Assembly: GCF_001180325.1 (NCBI RefSeq)
Contig: NZ_CVSZ01000071.1
Span: 62,001 to 126,000 of the forward strand
Source: Prochlorococcus marinus
GTDB taxonomy: Bacteria > Cyanobacteriota > Cyanobacteriia > PCC-6307 > Cyanobiaceae
Direction of reading: 5' to 3'
DNA: 64,000 bases
In this document: positions 57,431 to 64,000 of the stretch, one piece after another
Position numbering within the stretch: the first letter of the stretch is position 1
Layout: the number at the start of each line of letters is the position of its first letter
Notes under the pieces: model-generated
What the model was told of the DNA's origin: nothing
The model's database searches: none
What the model saw: only the letters and a program-made list of their open reading frames with translations
Translations under genes and position numbers: made by a program

Positions 57431-58656
57431 AATAATCTCTTAAATAGAATTGTAAATGCAATAAAGCAACAACAAGAAATTGAAAACCAGATTATTGAAG
57501 CATAACCAAATAGATCTAATATGCGTCCTGAAATAAATGGTCCAAAAAAATAACCCATAGCGAAACATTGCGATAGTAGAGCAAGTGCAAAACCTTTTTT
57601 ATTTGAAGGAGCTATTCTGAAAACGACATCTGTTGATGTTGGAAGAAATGAAGCAGTCCCTAAACTTACTAAAATCAAAGCCAAAGAAATTAAATAAAAC
57701 GCTGGGATATTCAAATAACTAGAAATAAATAATAAAAATGAAGCGAAAGAGAAATTTATTAAACTAAATTTCAAGCCAAATAATCTTTCTTTCTTTGATA
57801 TCCAAGAACCGATAGGCCATTGTAAAAACAACAATAAAATTAACTGAATAGAAATTATAAGACTAATAATTTCTTTGCTTAATGCATTGCGATATACTCC
57901 ACCTTTAACAAGATCCAGAGGCAAAGTTACTTGTATCAAGGCTAAAGAGGTAGTTATCAATAAAATAGATAAAATTATTATTATTGAATTTTTATTCCAT
58001 TTCAATTGTCCCTGATTAATAGGATCTACTAATTTTTTTTGAAAATTTTCTAAGTTTCTTTTTATAGAAGAACTATTTCTAGATATTAAATACGTGATAA
58101 CTAACATGCAAAATATATCATTTATAAATATTGATTTAGAATACAAAAAATTCGTCATATACCCCCCTAAGAATACCCCTAGAAATATTCCTAAAGCTTC
58201 CGAACTTCTCACAAGGGCATAAGCTTTACGTGTTTCGATAGGATGACAAAAATAGGGAACCCCAAACTCGGCAGCAGGCCAATATATTCCTGCAGCAGCC
58301 CCAACAAGTGATTGTCCAATAATGTACAAAAAAGTATCTCTTGAAAAAATGAGGCATAAGCTAGAGGCAATACTTAGTATTGAAGAAGTAATTATCGGAA
58401 ATTGTATTTTTCCAGTTTTATTAAGATAATTACCTGTAAAGAGTCTTGTTACGGTTCCAATTATTGCTGAAATAGTAAATCCCAGGCCAATATCTGTCGC
58501 CGATAATCCTAGGTTATTAAAAATAAGTGATGTTAAATAAATAACACCTCCTGCTCCAAATGCAGCGAAAAATCTTATCTTGGTTATTAACCTCAAATGA
58601 TAAGGAAATTGAATCCACCAATTTTTGCTAATTTGTAAACTATTTGGACTAATCAC
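57427..58656 (-). CDS. MFS transporter
   Basis: 409 residues with twelve predicted spans. The major-facilitator loop after helix 2 is seen as 'GTVTRLFTGNYLNKTGK' and a mirror motif in the second half ('WPIGSWISKKERLFGLKFSL'). An efflux or nutrient carrier; no substrate clue. GTG start at 58656 lies 2 bases from the GTG of the divergent hydrolase gene. Confidence 0.85.
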   Translation of the reverse strand: MISPNSLQISKNWWIQFPYHLRLITKIRFFAAFGAGGVIYLTSLIFNNLGLSATDIGLGFTISAIIGTVTRLFTGNYLNKTGKIQFPIITSSILSIASSLCLIFSRDTFLYIIGQSLVGAAAGIYWPAAEFGVPYFCHPIETRKAYALVRSSEALGIFLGVFLGGYMTNFLYSKSIFINDIFCMLVITYLISRNSSSIKRNLENFQKKLVDPINQGQLKWNKNSIIIILSILLITTSLALIQVTLPLDLVKGGVYRNALSKEIISLIISIQLILLLFLQWPIGSWISKKERLFGLKFSLINFSFASFLLFISSYLNIPAFYLISLALILVSLGTASFLPTSTDVVFRIAPSNKKGFALALLSQCFAMGYFFGPFISGRILDLFGYASIIWFSISCCCFIAFTILFKRLF

Positions 58657-58658
58657 AA

Positions 58659-60209
58659 GTGAAATACATTTTTATAATTTTTTTTAGTTTTTATGGTTTA
58701 TTTTTTAATAATGGTTTAAAGGCTGCTGAAAAGATAAATATTAAGTTTGAAGAGATGGAAATCCCTCTTACTATAGAACAATTATCAAAATTAGAAAAAT
58801 ACAAAGATGATTCAACAGAACTAATAGATTGGTTAAAAAAAAATGGATTTATAAGAGTTTTTGAATTATCAAAATTTTTAGAATTTCCAGTTTTCAAAGA
58901 AGAGGGATTAAATAGAGAAATATTAAGAAGTTGGATAGGGCGTAAAATTCTTACAGAATTAAGCAAAAGCATTAAAGTTCCAAATGACAATAATGGTACA
59001 GAAATATATAACACTATAGAAAATTTATTAGATCAAAAAAAAGAAGTTTCAACTTTAGAAATCATTAAGGCATTACCATCAGAAGAAATTTCACTAGATA
59101 TTGATAATTTAATTTTAATAATTTCATCTTGGAAAAATGAATTATTAATGCAACAAGAACTTTTATCCAAATTAAATAAACTTGAAAAAACGAACCACAA
59201 TTCCTATAAAAATACTGAAAAAGAATCAACTCAAGATCTAATAAAAATTGATAAAAAAATTTATGCCCCTCACCGAGTGAAACCTTTTGAAATTGAAATA
59301 TGGAAAAACAATAAAACAAATTATGATAAAGAACTGGTAATTTTTATGCCAGGACTTGGAGGCGAAATTAATAATTTTAAATGGATAGGCAACGAATTGG
59401 CTAAAAGAGGTTGGCCAATATTATTCATAGATCATAAAGGGAGTAATTTAGATTCATTCATAGAAGTTCTTGAAGGCAAGGAAACAATACCAGGAAGTGC
59501 AGACTTTTTCTTATATAGAATTAAAGATTTAGATGCTGTATTAAAAGCTCATGAAAATGGAGAATTTGATTTACCTAATGATTCTTATATTTTAATGGGG
59601 CATTCGCTTGGTGCTTTAATAGCACTTTTATATGAAGGTAATAAACCTACTGATCAACTAGAGGAAAATTGCGATTCGGCATTAAAAGACTTCGCGGTAA
59701 CAAATTTATCTAAATTACTTCAATGTCAGTTGAGCGAAATATCGTTCCCTGAGAAAAATAACACTAATAAGGCCAGTGCGATTATAGGATTTAATTCATT
59801 TGGCAGTTTAGTATGGCCAAAAGAAAATAGTACAGGCATTAAAACACCAACTCTTCTAATAGGTGGTACGTTTGACCTTATTACACCATTAATGAATGAA
59901 CAATTTAGAGTCTTTTCTGCTTTAAATAATCCATCAAATAGATTTTTAATTATTGAAGGAGCAAGTCATTTTTCTCCAATAAGAATTAATAAAAGCCATG
60001 AAGAAAATAATGACGTCTTCAAAATAAGTGAATCTTTTATTGGTTCAGAGCCAATATTAGTACAAGATTTATCTAAGAAATATATAGTCGAATTTTTAAA
60101 GAATATTAAAGACCAAAAGATCCCTATAGTAGTTAAAAACCAAAGAGATTTAGGACTTGATTTCCATCTATTAGATCTTGAAACAATAGAGGAAATTTCT
60201 AAAAATTAG
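58659..60209 (+). CDS. alpha/beta hydrolase with DUF1400 N-terminus
   Basis: 516 residues from GTG 58659. Signal peptide ('YIFIIFFSFYGLFFNNGLKA'), then a DUF1400-type helical domain (about 25-160) and an alpha/beta hydrolase domain: nucleophile Ser316 in 'ILMGHSLGALI', acid in 'GGTFDLITP', His in 'EGASHFSP'. The DUF1400 architecture is cyanobacteria-specific and resembles lipase or dienelactone-hydrolase-like enzymes. Its stop overlaps the convergent permease gene by three bases. Confidence 0.85.
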   Translation: MKYIFIIFFSFYGLFFNNGLKAAEKINIKFEEMEIPLTIEQLSKLEKYKDDSTELIDWLKKNGFIRVFELSKFLEFPVFKEEGLNREILRSWIGRKILTELSKSIKVPNDNNGTEIYNTIENLLDQKKEVSTLEIIKALPSEEISLDIDNLILIISSWKNELLMQQELLSKLNKLEKTNHNSYKNTEKESTQDLIKIDKKIYAPHRVKPFEIEIWKNNKTNYDKELVIFMPGLGGEINNFKWIGNELAKRGWPILFIDHKGSNLDSFIEVLEGKETIPGSADFFLYRIKDLDAVLKAHENGEFDLPNDSYILMGHSLGALIALLYEGNKPTDQLEENCDSALKDFAVTNLSKLLQCQLSEISFPEKNNTNKASAIIGFNSFGSLVWPKENSTGIKTPTLLIGGTFDLITPLMNEQFRVFSALNNPSNRFLIIEGASHFSPIRINKSHEENNDVFKISESFIGSEPILVQDLSKKYIVEFLKNIKDQKIPIVVKNQRDLGLDFHLLDLETIEEISKN

Positions 60210-61228
60210 TACTCTATTCGTGGATCTAAGTATGCGATTAAAATATCCACGAAGAGATTTAAAGAGACTATGATCATAGAGGTAAAAATTACAATTCCTT
60301 GAACCAAGGTATAGTCTCTTTGAGAAATAGCTTCATGTAATCTTAAAGCAATACCTGGCCATGAAAAAGTTACCTCGAACAATAGAGCACCTCCTGCTAA
60401 TGAGGCCATAGTCAAGCCAGAAATAGTGACAAGTGGCAAAAGAGCATTAGGCAATGCATGGTTTAAAAATATTTTTTTCCTTGATATTCCTCTACATATA
60501 GCAGCATTTACATAATCACTTTTTAATGTCTTATCCAAATTTACTCTTAATGAGCGGCTGAATATACCACTTAATAAAAAGCCAAGGGTAATTGAAGGAA
60601 GTGCGAGATGATAAAGACTATCTTTCAAGGCAATAATATTATTTGAAAGAATACTATCTAAAACTAGAAAACCTGTAATTTGAGGTTGTTGTTGAAATAT
60701 TGGAAATCTGCCTCCAATTGGGGAAATATTAAAAAATACAGAAAATAATAGTTGCGCTAACATTGCACCCCAAAAAGGAGGGATCGCATATGTAGCAATT
60801 CCTAATATTCTCGTAAAATAATCAGTCTTTTTCCCTCTATTTCTTAAGCCAAGTAATCCCAATGGGAAGCCTATTAGTGTGGCACTTAATATTGAAAAGA
60901 ATCCAAGCTCAAGACTTGCAGGAAATGACTTAACAATAATATTAAGGACAGGCTCTTGGGTACTAAGGGATTGGCCAAAATCTAAGTGCAATATATTTTT
61001 AATATATGAAAAATATTGGTTTATTAAAGGTTCATTTAGCCCCAATTTATTTCTTAGAAGTTCCCTAGAAACCTCATCTGCACCAGATCCAAGTATCGCA
61101 TCGACAGGATCGCCTGGAGCAACTCTTAATAAAATAAAAACTAATGAAGAAATTATCCATAACATTATGGGTATTAATGAAATTTTTAATAGGGAATAAT
61201 TTAGTAATTTTTTTAAATTTCTACTCAT
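60206..61228 (-). CDS. peptide/nickel-type ABC transporter permease (DppB/OppB family)
   Basis: 340 residues with six spans and the typical DppB signatures: 'LRVAPGDPVDAILGSGADEV' near the N-terminus, 'AICRGISRKKIFLNHALPNA' (EAA motif), and 'LFEVTFSWPGIALRLHEAIS'. Overlaps the binding-protein gene by 8 bases, so it is the next gene of that operon. A second permease and ATPases are not in this window. Confidence 0.9.
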   Translation of the reverse strand: MSRNLKKLLNYSLLKISLIPIMLWIISSLVFILLRVAPGDPVDAILGSGADEVSRELLRNKLGLNEPLINQYFSYIKNILHLDFGQSLSTQEPVLNIIVKSFPASLELGFFSILSATLIGFPLGLLGLRNRGKKTDYFTRILGIATYAIPPFWGAMLAQLLFSVFFNISPIGGRFPIFQQQPQITGFLVLDSILSNNIIALKDSLYHLALPSITLGFLLSGIFSRSLRVNLDKTLKSDYVNAAICRGISRKKIFLNHALPNALLPLVTISGLTMASLAGGALLFEVTFSWPGIALRLHEAISQRDYTLVQGIVIFTSMIIVSLNLFVDILIAYLDPRIEY

Positions 61229-62792
61229 TAATTAACTCAAGATCACTCAATGAAATTATTCCTGCACCATTAAAAATAGGTTTTGATATTTTATTTTGTG
61301 ACCAAGCTTTTTGAGAGGATATCCAAATAGGAATATAAGGTATTGAACGTGCTGCTATTTTTTCAATTTCAACAAGTTTTTCTAATCTTTTAATTCCACT
61401 TATTTTTTCACTCTCAAGAAATAAACTTTCCACTTTATTAGATCCCCAAAAACTTCCGCTGTAAACTGATTCTCCTTTTTTACATATGCCATCAACTATT
61501 TCATCACAACTTAAAAGAGGGGTGAGATAGGCCTCTGGATCTGAATAAGCCCCAGTCCAATCGAGAATAACTGCCGTATAAATTCCTAAACTTAAATTCT
61601 TATAAACTGTTGTAGATTCAACACCATTGAGTTCAATATTAATACAATCTTTCAAAGAACTTTTTATTTCTTCTTGCCATGTCAGAGCAATAAGCTTGTC
61701 AGCTGGTACATTCGATCTATAGGTTAGAGGTATTTTTAGAATCTTTCCATTGCAATAATTTTCTTCTTGCAATAACCTTCTTGCTTCTAAATAATCGTAT
61801 TTAGGCCACAGTTCTTGATTATCTTTTTTTAATATTGGAGGAATAATTGATCTAGAGGGCTTCCTTAATCCATAACTTACTTTCTCACTAATCAGTTTTC
61901 TATTAAAACTTTTTGCCAAAGCCAGTCTTAAATTAAGATTATTTAGGGGATAAGAACTAGTTTTAAGGCTTATAAAACTTAATTCAGTGAAAGGGCTATT
62001 ACCTTCATTGAACTGTTTATTTTTGCTTAAATTATTTAAACTTTTTCTCTGACTATCATCAATTGAATTTGATAAAAGCACGTCAATTTGTTTACTTTTT
62101 AAAGCCCCAAAAAGAGATGATGAATTTGAATATCCCACAAAATTAACGCCGTTATTTAAGGGCTTTTCACCCCAATAATTCAAATATGGATCGATTGATT
62201 GAACTTCATTAGAAAAACTAGTCACCACATACTTGCCAGTACCAACGAATTTTTCATTTAGAAACTTATCAGAATATTGTTTGTAAAATGTAGGAGATAT
62301 TGGAGTTAAATTTACTGATGTAAGTAAACCATTTAAAGAACTTGATGGTTTATTCAAATTTACTATGAGTGAATATTCACTTGGCGTTTCTATTGATTTA
62401 ATCTTATTTCCTAAAATATAGTTCATCGTTCCAATTCTTTTGAATCTATCAAAGGTAAACTTCATAGCATTTGAGTTAAATGCAGTTCCATCGTGAAAAA
62501 AAACATTCTTTCTTAAATTGATAGTTATTTGAAGTCTATCTTTTGAAATAACTGGCATCCCCGAGGCCAATTGAGGGATTAATTCTCCATCAGAATTTAA
62601 TTCATATAATGTATCTCCAAGAGAACTAATTAATTGAATTGCTTTAAGAGTATTTGCCCTAGCTGGATCTAAAGATTCAATTTTTCCAGAACTTGCTACT
62701 ATGATTTTTTTAGATATTCTTTTTGAGCCGCAAGAATTTTGTAAAAAAGAAATTAAAATAATAAATATTGATAAAACAACTTTTTTTTTCAT
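61221..62792 (-). CDS. peptide-type ABC transporter substrate-binding lipoprotein
   Basis: 523 residues, SBP family 5. Lipoprotein signal ('VVLSIFIILISFLQNSCGSK', lipidated Cys near residue 21) and the family motifs 'ASSGKIESLDPARANTLKAI', 'FHDGTAFNSNAMKFTFDRFK' and 'LRLALAKSFNRKLISEKVSY'. Binds oligopeptides or related solutes. Overlaps the upstream 96-residue gene by four bases and the permease by eight, one operon. Confidence 0.9.
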   Translation of the reverse strand: MKKKVVLSIFIILISFLQNSCGSKRISKKIIVASSGKIESLDPARANTLKAIQLISSLGDTLYELNSDGELIPQLASGMPVISKDRLQITINLRKNVFFHDGTAFNSNAMKFTFDRFKRIGTMNYILGNKIKSIETPSEYSLIVNLNKPSSSLNGLLTSVNLTPISPTFYKQYSDKFLNEKFVGTGKYVVTSFSNEVQSIDPYLNYWGEKPLNNGVNFVGYSNSSSLFGALKSKQIDVLLSNSIDDSQRKSLNNLSKNKQFNEGNSPFTELSFISLKTSSYPLNNLNLRLALAKSFNRKLISEKVSYGLRKPSRSIIPPILKKDNQELWPKYDYLEARRLLQEENYCNGKILKIPLTYRSNVPADKLIALTWQEEIKSSLKDCINIELNGVESTTVYKNLSLGIYTAVILDWTGAYSDPEAYLTPLLSCDEIVDGICKKGESVYSGSFWGSNKVESLFLESEKISGIKRLEKLVEIEKIAARSIPYIPIWISSQKAWSQNKISKPIFNGAGIISLSDLELINE

Positions 62793-63079
62793 ATTTCATA
62801 ATTACTTAGTTTTTCTGAAGAATTATTTGAGCAGAAAATTTGTAAGGTTATTTGATTTATTTCTAAAGCAAATGTTTTTTTAGAATTACAGGCAAAAGGC
62901 CACTCTCTCACCCAACAAATTTCTTTACTTATATTTAAACCAATTACTTGAAAAGTCTTATTGCTATTTTTAATTTTTACACAAGCACCTTTATAAAGGT
63001 TTTCAGAAGAAATTAAATTATTATTATTTTCACTGTTTAATAGTTTTGAATGAATCATTAAGGTGTTAAAACCAAACAC
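62789..63079 (-). CDS. small protein coupled to the peptide transporter
   Basis: Up to 96 residues (89 from Met8 at 63058). 'YKGACVKIKNSNKTFQVIGL' followed by 'KEICWVREWPFACNSKKTFA' and a C-terminal Ser/Asn-rich end. Reads like a small beta barrel (SH3-like) of unknown family. Stop overlaps the binding-protein start by four bases; 49 bases from hom. Confidence 0.6.
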   Translation of the reverse strand: MFGFNTLMIHSKLLNSENNNNLISSENLYKGACVKIKNSNKTFQVIGLNISKEICWVREWPFACNSKKTFALEINQITLQIFCSNNSSEKLSNYEI

Positions 63080-63128
63080 TTACTTTCTTCGGTTTACCAA
63101 GCTATAAAGAAATTTGCAAACTATTTTT

Positions 63129-64000
63129 TTAAATACAACTTAATTGACTTGCAATAATTTTGACTTCACTTAGCGAATTTATTTCATCTTTCGATTTCTC
63201 AAAATCTCCATTATTCACCTCATGAGTAATAACGACAATTTCTGCTTGGTCCTCACTCGCATCAAGTTGAACAATTGATTCGATTGATATATTATTCTTT
63301 CCAAAAATATCTCCAATCTTTCCTATGACGCCTGGGCTATCAAGACAAATAATTCTAAGGTAATTTTTTTTGTTTATTTGTGAAGATTCTATGATATGAC
63401 AGGTTCTCCAGAAATCAAAAGATAACAATGGATCGACTGAATTATTATTTTTTACTGAGGCGGCATGCAGATTTAATATATCTGATACTACAGATGCAGC
63501 AGTTGGGCCACTCCCTGCACCTGGACCATAAAGCATTATCTCTCCTAGAGGATCAGCCTCTATCAATAAGGCATTATTAACTCCCTTAACTGTTGCCAAT
63601 GGATGAGATTTTGGAATCAAAGAAGGTCCTACCCAAATATTCAAAGCAAGTGAATCATTACTATTTGTTTGTCCCCTTTTGGAGAGCGCTAAAAGTTTTA
63701 TTTCAAATCCTAATTTATTGGCATATTCGATATCCTTGAGATTAATTTTACTTATACCCTCAGAAGGTATCTCGTCTCTTTTGATTTTCCCTCCAAATGC
63801 GAGTTCACTAAGGATTGAAATCTTATCAGCAGCATCATGTCCCTCAACATCTGCAGTTGGATCAAATTCTGCGTAACCAAGGCTTTGGGCCAATTTTAAA
63901 GTCTCCTTATAATCAGCTTTTTCATTTGCCATCTTTGAAAGAATAAAATTTGTTGTGCCATTTATTATCCCAACCATTTTTTTTATACTGTTACTTTTTA
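63129..64000 (-). CDS. hom: homoserine dehydrogenase, C-terminal part (partial)
   Basis: The frame is open to the right edge of the window, so the N-terminal NAD(P)-binding domain is missing here. The region beginning 'MVGIINGTTNFILSKM' (63977 on) is the conserved catalytic-domain entry, with 'ADVEGHDAADKISILSELAF' and the 'GPGAGSGPTAASVVSDIL' loop; a C-terminal ACT domain ('LDSPGVIGKIGDIFGKNNIS') provides threonine feedback control. Converts aspartate semialdehyde to homoserine for Thr/Met/Ile synthesis. Confidence 0.92.
   Translation of the reverse strand, partial: KSNSIKKMVGIINGTTNFILSKMANEKADYKETLKLAQSLGYAEFDPTADVEGHDAADKISILSELAFGGKIKRDEIPSEGISKINLKDIEYANKLGFEIKLLALSKRGQTNSNDSLALNIWVGPSLIPKSHPLATVKGVNNALLIEADPLGEIMLYGPGAGSGPTAASVVSDILNLHAASVKNNNSVDPLLSFDFWRTCHIIESSQINKKNYLRIICLDSPGVIGKIGDIFGKNNISIESIVQLDASEDQAEIVVITHEVNNGDFEKSKDEINSLSEVKIIASQLSCI

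Noticed and set aside
1..64000. tRNA genes, insertion sequences, integrase or prophage modules
   Set aside because: No T-loop-like GGTTCRANTCC with matching acceptor stems, no transposase or integrase motif and no flanking repeats were seen by reading; a covariance-model scan would be needed to exclude a divergent tRNA.

Overview
The window looks like a stretch of a high-light-adapted marine picocyanobacterium (Prochlorococcus). The evidence is the very low GC, the dense packing of short genes, cyanobacteria-specific families (PAP/fibrillin, ssl1498-type light-harvesting-like peptide, DUF1400 hydrolase, thylakoid-type pentapeptide protein, cyanase with a cyanate ABC transporter) and the GTA-N8-TAC promoter style of NtcA. 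The cynABD-cynS operon suggests a MED4-like strain, but that is inference from gene content. I see no rRNA, tRNA, CRISPR array, insertion sequence or prophage.

Layout. 0-2.4 kb: the end of an ABC-2 exporter operon and two small secreted/membrane proteins. 2.4-8 kb: a candidate small RNA, a TauE-type exporter, an HNH nuclease, small membrane proteins, a phosphoribosyltransferase plus nucleoside 2-deoxyribosyltransferase pair, rpsU and an HhH protein. 8-13 kb: P-loop kinase, FAD oxidoreductase, MetF-like TIM barrel, S51 peptidase, GNAT. 13-22 kb: small membrane peptides, DCC thiol protein, metallo-beta-lactamase-fold protein, pepN and purT. 22-28.7 kb: glutathione peroxidase, a TatA-like protein with a 19-residue acidic tandem repeat, Dus, DUF2470, a thioesterase, an Mrr-like nuclease and a MAPEG protein. 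28.7-37.9 kb: a field of very small genes (many 35-60 codons), two PAP/fibrillin proteins, a Nif11-like peptide, OsmC, DUF1499 and two or three candidate small RNAs.

37.9-43.9 kb is a zinc-homeostasis island: znuB, a Fur-family regulator (probably Zur), znuC, znuA with a histidine-rich repeat, a CobW-type GTPase and a WD40 protein. A perfect 17-bp palindrome lies in front of znuA and a degenerate copy in front of the CobW gene. 44.9-48.8 kb is the cyanate uptake and degradation operon behind an NtcA site; its binding protein carries about 150 residues in front of an internal Tat/lipoprotein signal. 49.5-50.7 kb holds a Fur-type box, a 44-residue cysteine-rich peptide and other candidate metal-linked genes. 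51-55 kb is the ATP-grasp / alpha-E / transglutaminase trio plus a cupin-like gene, a predicted amide-bond-forming system of unknown product. 55-64 kb has a lumenal pentapeptide protein, a PfkB kinase, an MFS transporter, a DUF1400 hydrolase, a peptide-type ABC transporter and the end of homoserine dehydrogenase.

The strongest candidates for new biology are the repeat-tailed TatA-like protein, the Fur-box/cysteine-rich peptide unit, the N-terminally extended cyanate-binding protein, the CobW-WD40 pair under apparent zinc control, the small RNA carrying a Yfr1-like core, and a sharp palindromic operator in front of a small secreted cysteine protein.
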